From: an uncultured Clostridium sp.
GTDB taxonomy: Bacteria; Bacillota; Clostridia; TANB77; CAG-508
Direction: 5' to 3'
Length of the DNA: 64,000 bases
NCBI GenBank assembly: GCA_902496295.1
Contig: CABVAF010000001.1
Location: forward strand, 124,001 to 188,000
Part shown: in pieces, positions 17,735-27,490 of the stretch
Layout of the letters: each line of letters opens with the position of its first letter
How positions within the stretch are numbered: position 1 is the first letter of the stretch
Notes under the pieces: model-generated
Told to the model about the DNA's origin: nothing
The model's database searches: none
Seen by the model: the letters and a program-made list of their open reading frames with translations, nothing else
Program-made: the position numbers and the translations under genes

Positions 17735-18217
17735 ATGAAAAATGTTCATATGGAAGATGTTTATAAAGATTACTTCTCTGTTGTTTATAAATATTTATAC
17801 TCCATATCACATGATGAAAGTATGGCAGAAGAACTAACACAAGAGACTTTTTACAGAGCTGTTAAAAGTATTGATAAATATAAAGAAACGTGTAAAATAT
17901 CAACTTGGTTATGTCAAATTGCGAAAAATTTATGGTATAGTGAACTAAAGAAAAACAAAAAACATCTAAATATAGATATGGAAAACATATATGAAAATTC
18001 AGACCTAGCCGAGGAATACATAGATAAAGAAGAGAGAATAAATATGTTTAAAGAAATATCTAAATTAGATGATAAAACAAAAGAAGTTATTTATCTAAAA
18101 TTAAATGGAATGACGTTTAAAGAAATTGGAGAAATATTAGATAAAAATGAAAATTGGGCAAAAATAGTTTTTTATAGAGGAAAAGAAAAATTAAAGGAGG
18201 TTGATGGAAATGAATAA
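17735..18217 (+). CDS. ECF-type RNA polymerase sigma factor
   Basis: 160 residues with region 2 (YKDYFSVVYKYLYSISHD, EELTQETFYRAVKSIDKY, STWLCQIAKNLW) and region 4 (LDDKTKEVIYLKLNGMTFKEIGE in overlapping pieces, then NWAKIVFYRGKEKLKE). It directs RNA polymerase to a small regulon. The next gene overlaps its 3' end and encodes a zinc-finger anti-sigma factor, so activity is set by that partner. AAGGGGG ribosome site 10 bases before ATG. Confidence 0.92.
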   Translation: MKNVHMEDVYKDYFSVVYKYLYSISHDESMAEELTQETFYRAVKSIDKYKETCKISTWLCQIAKNLWYSELKKNKKHLNIDMENIYENSDLAEEYIDKEERINMFKEISKLDDKTKEVIYLKLNGMTFKEIGEILDKNENWAKIVFYRGKEKLKEVDGNE

Positions 18218-19088
18218 TAAATATGATTATTGTAAAATTGTTCAAGATTTGCTTCCAAGTTATATTGAAAAGTCAACAGATGAAGAAACGAATAAGTTTA
18301 TAGAAGAACACCTTAATTTATGTGATAAGTGCAAAAACATATATAATGAATTGTTAAAAAATGCAAATGAAAAAGAAAAAACAAATACAAAAAAAGAAAT
18401 AAAATATATGAAAAAATACAAAAATAAGATGTCTATTTTAAAAACTATATTAATAGTAATTTTATTATTAATTGTAATCTATGTAGTAAGAAATATGATT
18501 ATATTATGTAGCATTCAAAATAAGGCAAGCAAATATTATAACTCTAACAATTATTATATTGAGATGTATTCATATAGTTCAACAGACACAAGCGTTTTAG
18601 AAGTGTATAAAAAAGATAACAAATTTATGCAAAGAGCTTCTACATATAACTCAGAAGGAATTATTATTGAAACTTTAGACTATACAGATGGTAGAAGTAC
18701 TAATGTATACATTATTGATACAGATGGAAAAGAATTTGGAGTAAAGTCAGAACCAGCTAATATATATATAACTCCTAAAAATGTAAATTATGCAAGAATA
18801 TCGAATTTATTAGAATTTTTATTAAAATCAGTAACAAGTCAAATTACAAGTGTAAAATGCAATGGAAAAGACTGTTATAAAATAGACACACTTGGTATGA
18901 CAATGTATGTAGATAAAGAAACGGGACTAGCGATAAGAGTATTAAATATGGGAACAACAAGCAAAGGTGATGGTACTAAAAGAAGTGAAAGCACTATAAG
19001 TGATATATTTTTTGAATTTAATGAAGTAACAGATGAAGATTTTATTGAGCCAGATAGAAGTGATTTTAAAGAAATAGAATTAAATTAG
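18210..19088 (+). CDS. Anti-sigma factor with N-terminal zinc finger and one membrane helix
   Basis: About 292 residues. The first 50 hold an anti-sigma zinc finger: EEHLNLCDKC (HxxxCxxC). A basic linker is followed by one membrane helix (about 77-95) and an exterior domain with a LolA/outer-lipoprotein-like look (VLEVYKKDNKFMQRAS, CYKIDTLGMTMYVDKETG). ATG 18210 lies 9 bases after AAAGGAGG; earlier in-frame starts at 18201 and 18204 are too close to it. It overlaps the sigma gene by 8 bases, a standard pairing, and holds the sigma factor at the membrane until a signal releases it. Confidence 0.85.
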   Translation: MNNKYDYCKIVQDLLPSYIEKSTDEETNKFIEEHLNLCDKCKNIYNELLKNANEKEKTNTKKEIKYMKKYKNKMSILKTILIVILLLIVIYVVRNMIILCSIQNKASKYYNSNNYYIEMYSYSSTDTSVLEVYKKDNKFMQRASTYNSEGIIIETLDYTDGRSTNVYIIDTDGKEFGVKSEPANIYITPKNVNYARISNLLEFLLKSVTSQITSVKCNGKDCYKIDTLGMTMYVDKETGLAIRVLNMGTTSKGDGTKRSESTISDIFFEFNEVTDEDFIEPDRSDFKEIELN

Positions 19089-19120
19089 TAGATATATAAT
19101 TCTGCGCGCAGTATAGAAAG

Positions 19121-19149
19121 TTGAAAAAATAAGCCAATACTGTTATAAT
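19121..19149 (+). promoter_or_regulatory. SigA-type promoter
   Basis: TTGAAA at 19121-19126 and TATAAT at 19144-19149 with a 17-base spacer, 32 bases before the next gene. Confidence 0.75.
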
Positions 19150-19180
19150 TAATATAGTTATTGTAATAAGGGGATAAAAA

Positions 19181-19894
19181 ATGAAAAAAACAAATATATT
19201 AATAATTGTATTAATAGGTATTATAATAGTTGCAGGTTCAGTATTGGCTTTAAAGATATCAGGAACATCGCAGCCTAATACTACAGTTATTGAAGCTGAA
19301 CAAGAAGATAATCTTTCTGAGGAAGATTATCAAAAACAAAGAAGAGAAGCGGAGATTAAATTAGAAATGAAAAAAGCAAGGGGAAAATTATTTTTAATTA
19401 TAATCTTCATCATTTCAATGGTAATGGCTGTAGGGTTATCTAAGTTATACAGTAAGTTAAATCTTCCTCGCTATGTAGTAATATTTACTATGTTAAAACC
19501 TGTAATATCAATTATAAAATATACATATTTAGGACCAATGGCAATATTGTTACCAATTATAATAGAGATATTAAGTATAATAACATTATATAATTATTTT
19601 AAAGCTGTTGGTATGCCGGGATTGTGTGGAATTATACCATCCATATTACCAATATTATCTATGTCTACAGTTTGGTTTGGAAATTTTGCAAGTAGTTCTA
19701 GTTATACAGAACTTTACATTAAAACGTTCTTTTTAATACTAATACTTATTGCTTTGGCAACCGTTTCTATACTTTCTAACATAAGACTAGGAAAGAAATT
19801 TAATAAAAGTGTGGAATTTATAGTAGGGCTTGCAATATTACCATCTATATTTCAACCAGTATTAGGATATACTAAAGATACAATAAAAAAATAA
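19181..19894 (+). CDS. Integral membrane protein, DUF5684-like
   Basis: 237 residues: a signal-like helix at the N-terminus, a charged coiled segment (about 45-70, EEDYQKQRREAEIKLEMKKA), then five membrane helices. YNYFKAVGMPGLCGIIPSI resembles the core of DUF5684 proteins (aromatic-K-A-G-x-P-G then I-P), known from small membrane proteins of unknown role in Firmicutes; that match is by eye. It has its own promoter and a terminator after it. Confidence 0.6.
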   Translation: MKKTNILIIVLIGIIIVAGSVLALKISGTSQPNTTVIEAEQEDNLSEEDYQKQRREAEIKLEMKKARGKLFLIIIFIISMVMAVGLSKLYSKLNLPRYVVIFTMLKPVISIIKYTYLGPMAILLPIIIEILSIITLYNYFKAVGMPGLCGIIPSILPILSMSTVWFGNFASSSSYTELYIKTFFLILILIALATVSILSNIRLGKKFNKSVEFIVGLAILPSIFQPVLGYTKDTIKK

Positions 19895-19944
19895 ATATCT
19901 ATATAATAAAAACATGATTATTATGAATTTATAAAATATTTTTT

Positions 19945-19980
19945 AAATTACAACTTTTTAGTTGTAATTTTTATTTTTAT
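19945..19980 (+). terminator. Rho-independent terminator
   Basis: AAATTACAACT pairs exactly with AGTTGTAATTT over a four-base loop, followed by a T-rich tail. It separates the membrane protein gene from the phosphofructokinase gene. Confidence 0.85.
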
Positions 19981-20029
19981 TGATATAATAAGTAAAGAAT
20001 TACATTAGATAAAATATTAGGAGGTATAT

Positions 20030-21172
20030 ATGTTAAAAAGAGTAGCTATTTTGGCAAACGGAGGAGATGTTTCAGGATTTAATGCTGTTATAAGAGCAAT
20101 ACTAAAAACAGCAGAAAATAATGGAGTAGAATGCTATGGTTTTATAGATGGATATAGAGGATTATTGAAAAATAATTTTGTAAAACTTTCTACAAGCGGA
20201 GATGGAAATGCAGTTGGAATTTTACCAAAGGGAGGCTCAATAATAGGTTCTTCAACTAATGCAAATGTGTTCCAATATCCTGTTGAGGAAGATGGTAAAA
20301 AGGTTTATAAAGACTTATCAGATATATGTGTAGAAAATATAAGAAAAGACGAAATTGATTGTTTATTTACACTAGGAGGAGACGCAACACAAAAATCTGC
20401 AAGAGATTTATCTTTAAAGGGAATTAATGTTATAGGAGTTCCTAAAACAATAGATAATGATGTTGCATGTACAGAAATTACATTTGGATACAATACTGCT
20501 GTATCTGTTGCAGCAGACGCTTTAGATAGATTACATACAACTGGCGAAACACATCATAGAATAATGGTATTAGAAGTTATGGGAAGATACGCAGGCTGGA
20601 TAGCCTTAGAATCTGCTATTGCAGGTGGTGCAGATGTAGCTTTAATACCAGAAATTCCATATGATATTAACAGTGCAGCAAGAAAAGTAATAAACAGAAA
20701 AAATAGAGGGAAAAGTTTTAGCGTTGTTGTAGTAGCAGAAGGAGCAAAACCATTAGGTGGCGATATCTCTGTTGCAAATGTTAGAGATAATGGTGCAGGA
20801 GTTGATAATACGAAACTTGGAGGAGCAGGAGAAAGAGTAGCAAGAGAACTAGAAAAACTTACAGGATTAGAAGCAAGATGCACAGTTTTAGGATATATGC
20901 AAAGAGGTGGTACCCCAACGGCTTATGATAGAGTTTTATCTACAAAATATGGTTCAAAAGCAATGGAACTTGCACTAAACGGAGAATTTAATAGATTAGC
21001 TGTAATTAAAGATGGTAGACTAAGCTCGGTACCATTAGAAGAAGTAGTAGGAAATAATAAAACAATTGGTGCAGTTTCTGGAAATACTCCAGAAAGTAAC
21101 ATAAGAAAAGTTACTATGGACCATGACTTAGTAAAAACTGCAAGACATATAGGAATAAACTTGGGAGATTAA
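20030..21172 (+). CDS. 6-phosphofructokinase, phosphoryl donor uncertain
   Basis: 380 residues. Catalytic PKTIDND and the fructose-6-phosphate site MGRYAGWIALESA are clear, with GILPKGGSIIGSS and the GYMQRGGTPTAYDR end motif. Donor choice is set by two places: family enzymes that use ATP have GGDGS and PGTIDND, while pyrophosphate enzymes have GGDDS and PKTIDND. Here they are GGDAT and PKTIDND: the Lys points to pyrophosphate but Ala replaces both usual residues, so donor use is open. It phosphorylates fructose-6-phosphate in glycolysis, upstream of the aldolase at 37.2 kb. AGGAGG ribosome site. Confidence 0.92.
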   Translation: MLKRVAILANGGDVSGFNAVIRAILKTAENNGVECYGFIDGYRGLLKNNFVKLSTSGDGNAVGILPKGGSIIGSSTNANVFQYPVEEDGKKVYKDLSDICVENIRKDEIDCLFTLGGDATQKSARDLSLKGINVIGVPKTIDNDVACTEITFGYNTAVSVAADALDRLHTTGETHHRIMVLEVMGRYAGWIALESAIAGGADVALIPEIPYDINSAARKVINRKNRGKSFSVVVVAEGAKPLGGDISVANVRDNGAGVDNTKLGGAGERVARELEKLTGLEARCTVLGYMQRGGTPTAYDRVLSTKYGSKAMELALNGEFNRLAVIKDGRLSSVPLEEVVGNNKTIGAVSGNTPESNIRKVTMDHDLVKTARHIGINLGD

Positions 21173-21266
21173 TATACCAAAACAATATATAATTAAGACA
21201 AAACTTAAAATAAAAATTAAATTAAAAAGTAAAAATAGTAATGTAAAAACATTGCAAAGATTATTG

Positions 21267-21305
21267 AAGTAATGTATAATAATAAAGAATTATACATTAC
21301 TTTTT
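21267..21305 (+). terminator. Strong Rho-independent terminator
   Basis: Perfect 14-bp arms (AAGTAATGTATAAT at 21267-21280 and its complement at 21289-21302) with an 8-base loop and TTTTT. It lies between the phosphofructokinase gene and argS. Confidence 0.9.
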
Positions 21306-21334
21306 GTTTAAATAACAACGAAGGGAAGAGAGTT

Positions 21335-23041
21335 ATGTTAGATTTTAAAGAGAAAATTGCAGAAGAAATATCAAATATTACTAAAATAGATAAAAATGAA
21401 TTATATGAATATATAGAAATGCCATCTGATAACAAAATGGGAGATTATGCATTCCCATGTTTTAGATTAGCAAAAACAATGAGAAAGTCACCACAAATAA
21501 TTGCTAATGAGTTAAAAGATGGTATTTCTTTAAGTGCAGAATTTGAAAAAATAGAGGTTGTAAACGGATATATAAACTTTTTTATTGATAATAAAAAATT
21601 AATAGAAAATGTTTTAAATGAAGTAGAAAATAAAAAAGAAAATTATGGAAGTAATGAAATTGGAAAAGGCAAAAATATAGTAATAGATTATTCTTCTCCT
21701 AATATTGCTAAACCATTTCATATAGGGCATTTGCGTACAACAATTTTAGGAAATAGTTTATATAAAATGTACAAATTTTTAAATTATAATTGTATAGGTA
21801 TAAATCATTTAGGAGATTGGGGAACACAATTTGCAAAGCTAATAGAAGGATATAAAAGATGGAGAGAAGAATACGATGTTGAAAACAATCCAATAGAAGA
21901 ATTAACTAAAATTTATATCCGTATAAATGATTTATGCAAAGAAGATGAAAGTGTATTAGAACAGTGCAGAGACAATTTTAAGAAACTTGAAGATGGAGAT
22001 GAATATTGCGTAAAAATATGGCAAAAGTTTAGAGACTTAAGTTTAAAAGAATTCCAAAGAATTTACGATTTATTAGATATACAATTTGACTCATGGAATG
22101 GCGAGGCATTTTATACAGATAAAATGCAAGAAGTAAAAGACATATTAGAAAAAAATAATAAATTAGTAGAATCAGAAGGAGCAAAAGTAGTAGATTTATC
22201 AGAAAAAGATATGCCACCATGCATTATTGAAAAATCAAATGGATCTACAACATATGCAACACGTGACTTAGCAGCTATACTATATAGAGCAAGAACATAC
22301 GACTTTGATAAAGCTTTGTATGTAACATCTTATGAGCAAATTCTACATTTTAAACAAGTATTTGAAACAGCAAAATATCTAGACTTAGACGAAAAATATG
22401 TAAATGGACTAGTTCATGTGCCATATGGAATGGTAATGCTTAAAACAGGAAAAATGTCTACAAGAGATGGAAATGTAGTAAAAATTGAAGATTTACTAAA
22501 AGAAGCAATTGCAAAAGTAAAGGAAATAATAGAAAATAAAAATCCAGAATTAGAAGATAAAGATGATATAGCAACAAAAGTTGGAATAGGTGCAGTAATT
22601 TTTAACGACTTATACAACAGTAGAATTAAAGATGAAATCTTTGACTGGGATATAATGCTTAATTTTAATGGAGAGACAGGACCTTACATGCAATACATTT
22701 ATGTAAGAACAAAAAGTGTATTAGAAAAGGTAGGATATATACCACAGCTAATTGACGTTAATATAGAAAAATTGTTAGATAGTGATTCAATAAAGGTTAT
22801 AAAACTTTTATATCAATTTAATGATAAAATAATGCAATCAATTGAAAAATATGAACCATATATAGTGGCAAGATATTTAATAGAAGTGGCAAAAGCATAC
22901 AGTTCATTTTATAATAATAATAAAATTATATGTGATGACAAAGAAATGCAGGATGCAAGAGTTTATTTAACATATGCAACAGGAATTGTTTTAAAAACTG
23001 GAGCAGCACTTCTTGGAATAAAAATGCCAAATAAAATGTAA
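21335..23041 (+). CDS. argS: Arginyl-tRNA synthetase
   Basis: 568 residues. An N-terminal additional domain recognising the tRNA D-loop (about 1-100) is followed by the class I core with PFHIGHLRTT (HIGH), INHLGDWGTQFA, and KMSTRDGNVV (KMSKS-type). The C-terminal anticodon domain ends in LLGIKMPNKM. I chose ATG 21335 (AAGGGA upstream, typical family start) over ATG 21272, which lies inside the terminator. The enzyme charges every tRNA-Arg, including any that reads CGG, which matters for the frameshift finding. Confidence 0.95.
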   Translation: MLDFKEKIAEEISNITKIDKNELYEYIEMPSDNKMGDYAFPCFRLAKTMRKSPQIIANELKDGISLSAEFEKIEVVNGYINFFIDNKKLIENVLNEVENKKENYGSNEIGKGKNIVIDYSSPNIAKPFHIGHLRTTILGNSLYKMYKFLNYNCIGINHLGDWGTQFAKLIEGYKRWREEYDVENNPIEELTKIYIRINDLCKEDESVLEQCRDNFKKLEDGDEYCVKIWQKFRDLSLKEFQRIYDLLDIQFDSWNGEAFYTDKMQEVKDILEKNNKLVESEGAKVVDLSEKDMPPCIIEKSNGSTTYATRDLAAILYRARTYDFDKALYVTSYEQILHFKQVFETAKYLDLDEKYVNGLVHVPYGMVMLKTGKMSTRDGNVVKIEDLLKEAIAKVKEIIENKNPELEDKDDIATKVGIGAVIFNDLYNSRIKDEIFDWDIMLNFNGETGPYMQYIYVRTKSVLEKVGYIPQLIDVNIEKLLDSDSIKVIKLLYQFNDKIMQSIEKYEPYIVARYLIEVAKAYSSFYNNNKIICDDKEMQDARVYLTYATGIVLKTGAALLGIKMPNKM

Positions 23042-23155
23042 TAAATTTAGATAAATTTACAAATTATTTACAATAATAAAGAATTTAAAAGCAAATTTAA
23101 CCATAATATAATAATATAATCAAATTATATTATACAAAAACGGAGGTCTTATTTT

Positions 23156-24520
23156 ATGAGAAAATATTTCGGTACAGATGGAATTAGAAGAATTGCCAAT
23201 ACAGAGCTTACTCCTGAATTAGTATATAAAGTTGCAAAAGCGGGAGCTTATGTTTTATCTAAGCATACTAATCATGCTCCAACAATTTTAATAGGTATGG
23301 ATACTAGAATTTCAGGTACATTAATAGAAAGTGCAATGACAGCAGGATTTTTAAGCTATGGTGCAAATGTAAAGTTATTGGGAGTTATACCAACTCCAGG
23401 AGTAGCATACTTAACTAAAAAACTTAAAGCAGATGCGAGTGTTGTTATTTCTGCTTCACACAATACTTATGATTTTAATGGAGTAAAGTTTTTCAGTAAT
23501 AAAGGAATGAAAATTCCAGATGAATTAGAAGAAGAAATAGAAGAAATGATGGACTCTGAAAAATTAGGTGAATTAACAGCTGTGAAAGATAAAATAGGCG
23601 TTTCAGAAGTTCGTACAGATTTATTAGACGAATATTTATATTTCTTTAGAAAAAACTTCGAAGAAGACTTTGAAAATGTAGATAAATCAAATTTTGTAGT
23701 AGCAATAGATACAGCAAATGGTGCAACATCTGTTATAGCCGAAAAAGTATTTACCGCTTTAGGAATAAAGCATTATACATTAAATAATACTCCAAATGGA
23801 ACTAATATAAATGAGAATTGTGGCTCAACACACCTAGATGTTATAAAAAAATATGTTGTAGAAAACCATTGTAATCTTGGTATTGCATATGATGGAGATG
23901 GAGACAGATGTTTAGCAGTTGACGAGAATGGAAACGAAATAGATGGAGACAAAATTTTAGCTATAATGTCTAAATACATGATGGAAAAAGATACATTAAT
24001 GAGAAATACAATTGTTGCAACCGTTATGAGCAATTTGGGATTAAAAAAATATTCTGAAGAAAATAATGTAAATCTAATACAAACAAAAGTTGGAGATAGA
24101 TATGTTTTAGAAGAAATGCTAAAAAACGGATATAACTTAGGAGGAGAACAATCAGGACACGTAATATTCCTAGATTATAATCCAACAGGAGATGGAATTT
24201 TAACATCACTTATGTTAATAAAAGTAATGCTAGAAAAGCAAATGAAAGCATCTGAATTATGTGAAATTATAAATATTTATCCTCAAGTTTTAGTTAATGC
24301 AAAAGTAAATAGTGATAAAAAATATGACTATGAAAAAGATCCAGAAATAAAAGAAAGAATAGAAAAACTTGATAAAGAATTTGCTGGAAACGGAAGAGTT
24401 TTAATAAGACCATCTGGAACAGAACCGTTAGTTAGAGTTATGATTGAAGGCGAGAACAAAGAATACATAACAAAAAAAGCACAAGAGTTAGCAGATTTTA
24501 TTGAAGAAAAATTAAAATAG
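23156..24520 (+). CDS. glmM: Phosphoglucosamine mutase
   Basis: 454 residues, family length. It starts RKYFGTDGIRRIAN; the phosphoserine loop reads VVISASHNTYDFNGVKFF. The loop usually has Pro after SASHN, here Thr, a mild departure. The metal loop is AYDGDGDRCLAVD, the sugar loop GGEQSGHVIF, and the phosphate loop RPSGTEPLVRVM. It converts glucosamine-6-phosphate to glucosamine-1-phosphate for UDP-GlcNAc and peptidoglycan. GGAGGT ribosome site. Confidence 0.95.
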   Translation: MRKYFGTDGIRRIANTELTPELVYKVAKAGAYVLSKHTNHAPTILIGMDTRISGTLIESAMTAGFLSYGANVKLLGVIPTPGVAYLTKKLKADASVVISASHNTYDFNGVKFFSNKGMKIPDELEEEIEEMMDSEKLGELTAVKDKIGVSEVRTDLLDEYLYFFRKNFEEDFENVDKSNFVVAIDTANGATSVIAEKVFTALGIKHYTLNNTPNGTNINENCGSTHLDVIKKYVVENHCNLGIAYDGDGDRCLAVDENGNEIDGDKILAIMSKYMMEKDTLMRNTIVATVMSNLGLKKYSEENNVNLIQTKVGDRYVLEEMLKNGYNLGGEQSGHVIFLDYNPTGDGILTSLMLIKVMLEKQMKASELCEIINIYPQVLVNAKVNSDKKYDYEKDPEIKERIEKLDKEFAGNGRVLIRPSGTEPLVRVMIEGENKEYITKKAQELADFIEEKLK

Positions 24521-24613
24521 AATATAGAAATAATTAAATAAAGCTAAAGATAAAATATGTTTTAAATGTGTTTTTATAAAAATAAAAATAATCAAAAGAA
24601 AAGGGGAATATTT

Positions 24614-24961
24614 ATGCCAATAATTAACTTTATGAATCCTATTACACTATTAATAGGAGTAATATTATTTGTTTTAGTATCATACTTAGGAAAGAAAATG
24701 AATAAAAGTTGGATTGTTGCAATAATGATGTTTGTATTTATAATATTATTAATATGTTATGCGGTACAATTTTTAACATTAAGTTCAACTAATCCAGAAC
24801 TTGCAGCAATCCAAATGGCTTTAATACAAACAAGTGGAATTACATTAGTATTTATATTAATTTCATTTTTTGTGTACTTATGGATAGATGATATTGAAGC
24901 AAAAATGGGTAAAAGAAAAAGCATAGACAATAGTATGGATTGGTTTTGGAAAAACGTATAA
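24614..24961 (+). CDS. Small integral membrane protein, 115 aa
   Basis: Three hydrophobic helices (about 10-27, 33-55 and 75-92) and a short charged tail ending DWFWKNV. ATG 24614 follows AAAAGGGGA; the earlier in-frame ATG at 24566 has no ribosome site. It lies 48 bases before metG and may share its transcript. No family recognised. Confidence 0.6.
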   Translation: MPIINFMNPITLLIGVILFVLVSYLGKKMNKSWIVAIMMFVFIILLICYAVQFLTLSSTNPELAAIQMALIQTSGITLVFILISFFVYLWIDDIEAKMGKRKSIDNSMDWFWKNV

Positions 24962-25009
24962 ACGTATGATAAACCAGAATATATTTCAGCTTAGAAAGGA
25001 AAGATATGT

Positions 25010-26581
25010 ATGAAAGAAAAATTTTATGTAACAACACCCATATACTATCCTAGTGGAAAATTTCATATAGGAACAGCATATACAGAGGTGCTTGCAAATA
25101 CAATGAAAAAATATAAAGAAGCAAGAGGATATGATGCATATCTTCTTACTGGAGTGGACGAGCATGGGCAAAAAGTAGAACAGGTCGCTATAAAAAACGG
25201 TAAAACACCGCAACAACATGTAGATGATATGGCTAATGAAGCAAAGAAATTGTGGGAGCTAATGAAAATAGATTATAACGATTTCATTAGAACTACAGAA
25301 GAAAGACACTCAAAAGTAGTTGCAGAAATATTTGATAAATTAATGGAGCAAGGAGATATATATAAATCTGAATATGAAGGCTGGTATTGTATGCCTTGCG
25401 AAACATACTTTACAGAAACACAACTAGTAGACGGAAAATGTCCAGATTGTGGCAGAGAAGTTAAGAAAATGAAAGAGGAAGCATATTTCTTTAATATGAA
25501 AAAGTATGCTCCAAGATTAATAAAGTATTACGAAGAACATCCAGATTTTATTATGCCAGAATCTAGAAAAAATGAGTTATTTAATAACTTTTTAAAACCA
25601 GGACTTGAAGATTTATGTGTAACACGTACAAGTTTTGATTGGGGAATAAAAGTAAAAAAAGATCCAAAGCATGTTATATATGTATGGTTAGATGCATTAA
25701 CAAACTATTTAACAGCTCTTGGCTATATGTCTAATGATGATACATTATTTAAGAAATACTGGCCAGCAGATTTACAAATAGTAGGAAAAGATATAATACG
25801 TTTCCATGGTATATATTGGCCGATATTCTTAATGGCATTAGATTTACCGCTTCCAAAACATATATATGCACATAGCTTTATTATGATGAAAGATGGAAAA
25901 ATGTCAAAGTCTAAAGGAAATGTGGTTTATCCAGATATACTAGTAAATCGTTATGGATTAGACGCCACAAAATATTTCTTATTAAAATCTATGCCATATG
26001 CACAAGATGGTGAATTTAGCCCAGAAGAATTTGTACAAAGATTTAATTCAGATTTATGTAATGATTTAGGAAATTTATTAAATAGAACTATAGGTATGAT
26101 AAATAAATATTTTGAAGGTAAAATAGAAAAATATCCAGAAAATATTTCTGAATTAGATAAAAGCTTAGAAAGCTTTGCAGATGAAATAATTTCTAAAGTA
26201 GAAGAAAAATTTGAAACTGTACATTTAAGTGACGTTATTTCAGATACTTGGACTTTAGTATCAAGAACAAATAAATATATAGATGAAACAACCCCATGGA
26301 TTTTAGCAAAAGAAGATAGAAAAGAAGAACTAAAATCTGTAATGTATCATCTAGTTGAAAATTTAAGAAAAATTGCAATATTAATTAAACCATATATGGA
26401 ACATACTGCAAATAACATATTTAATCAATTAAATATAAAAGAAGATTTGCAAAAGTGGGATACGCTAAGAAATAATGAATTACTACAAAACATAACTGTA
26501 ACAGATAAACCAGAAGTATTATTTGCAAGATTAGATGCAGAAGAAGAAACAGAATACATTAAAACTCAAATGAGAGGATAA
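25010..26581 (+). CDS. metG: Methionyl-tRNA synthetase
   Basis: 523 residues. Class I core: YYPSGKFHIGTAYTEVLAN (HIGH-type), the zinc knuckle CMPCETYF with CPDCGREV, GKDIIRFHGIYWPIFLMALD and MKDGKMSKSKGN (KMSKS). The C-terminal helical anticodon domain is complete, but the extra tRNA-binding domain found in longer MetG forms is absent. Charges tRNA-Met for initiation and elongation. The AGAAAGGAAAG region supplies the ribosome site. Confidence 0.95.
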   Translation: MKEKFYVTTPIYYPSGKFHIGTAYTEVLANTMKKYKEARGYDAYLLTGVDEHGQKVEQVAIKNGKTPQQHVDDMANEAKKLWELMKIDYNDFIRTTEERHSKVVAEIFDKLMEQGDIYKSEYEGWYCMPCETYFTETQLVDGKCPDCGREVKKMKEEAYFFNMKKYAPRLIKYYEEHPDFIMPESRKNELFNNFLKPGLEDLCVTRTSFDWGIKVKKDPKHVIYVWLDALTNYLTALGYMSNDDTLFKKYWPADLQIVGKDIIRFHGIYWPIFLMALDLPLPKHIYAHSFIMMKDGKMSKSKGNVVYPDILVNRYGLDATKYFLLKSMPYAQDGEFSPEEFVQRFNSDLCNDLGNLLNRTIGMINKYFEGKIEKYPENISELDKSLESFADEIISKVEEKFETVHLSDVISDTWTLVSRTNKYIDETTPWILAKEDRKEELKSVMYHLVENLRKIAILIKPYMEHTANNIFNQLNIKEDLQKWDTLRNNELLQNITVTDKPEVLFARLDAEEETEYIKTQMRG

Positions 26582-26652
26582 TAAAATAATATATTAAATT
26601 TAATATGCATAAAATGTGATTTCAAATGAAAAAATATGAAGGGAGTAATAAA

Positions 26653-27324
26653 ATGGGAAAATTATTTGTAATAGATGGAACAGATGGAAGTGGAAAACAA
26701 ACACAATTTCAAGAATTACGAAAACATTTTGATAAAGATGGAATTGATTATAGGACTGTAAGTTTTCCAAACTATGATAGTCCATCATCAGGATTAGTAA
26801 AAATGTATTTATCTGGAGAATTTGGAGAACATGCAAAAGAAATTAGCCCATATATTGCTTCAACTTTTTATGCAGCAGATCGCTATGCAACATATACTAC
26901 ACAGTATAAAGAATACTATGAAAAAGGTGGTATTATATTAGCTGATAGATATACTACAGCTAATATGGTACATCAAACAGGAAAAATAACAGACAAAGAA
27001 GAAAGAGAAAAGTTTTTAAATTGGTTATGGGATTTTGAATTTAAATTATATGGGCTTCCAGTGCCAAGCGAAGTATTTTTCTTAAAAATGCCACCAGAAA
27101 AGTCTTTTGAATTAATGAAGAACAGAGAAAATAAATTTACTCATGATTCTAAAAAAGACATTCATGAAAGAGATAAGCAACATATTATTGATAGCTTTAA
27201 TGCTGCATGCTATGTTGCAGATAAATATAATTGGTACACAATTGAGTGTGTAAAGGATGAAAAGATTAAAACAATTGAAGAAATTCATAATGAAATTTAT
27301 AATGAGATAAAAAAACATTTATAG
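26653..27324 (+). CDS. tmk: Thymidylate kinase (dTMP kinase)
   Basis: 223 residues. P-loop DGTDGSGKQTQ, the DR(Y/S/H) motif LADRYTTANM, and lid-region residues near TGKITDKEER. This is the larger clostridial form, with a distinct KFTHDSKKDIHERDK lid. It phosphorylates dTMP to dTDP for DNA synthesis. ATG 26653 follows GAAGGGAG; the in-frame ATG at 26626 has no ribosome site. Confidence 0.88.
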   Translation: MGKLFVIDGTDGSGKQTQFQELRKHFDKDGIDYRTVSFPNYDSPSSGLVKMYLSGEFGEHAKEISPYIASTFYAADRYATYTTQYKEYYEKGGIILADRYTTANMVHQTGKITDKEEREKFLNWLWDFEFKLYGLPVPSEVFFLKMPPEKSFELMKNRENKFTHDSKKDIHERDKQHIIDSFNAACYVADKYNWYTIECVKDEKIKTIEEIHNEIYNEIKKHL

Positions 27325-27421
27325 ATGCTTTTAACTTAGTATTAAATAAATTTAAATATATTATACTTTTTTGGAAATAATATTAGTATAAATATCAAGT
27401 TATTTAATATTAAGTATTTTT

Positions 27422-27448
27422 ATGCAAAATATCACTAACATTTTGCAT
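27422..27448 (+). promoter_or_regulatory. Inverted repeat upstream of ldh, possible operator
   Basis: ATGCAAAAT at 27422-27430 and its exact complement at 27440-27448, nine bases apart and 43 bases before the ldh start. No T-run follows, so it is not a terminator. It does not match the Rex consensus I know (TTGTGA...TCACAA type). A repressor site or mRNA hairpin is possible. Confidence 0.4.
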
Positions 27449-27490
27449 AATTGATAATAATATTTTATACAAAATTATAGGAGGAATTAA

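Noticed and set aside
21241..21334. T-box or other riboswitch before argS
   Set aside because: The space holds only a simple 14-bp terminator; none of the T-box parts (stem I, specifier, antiterminator TGGN) are seen.
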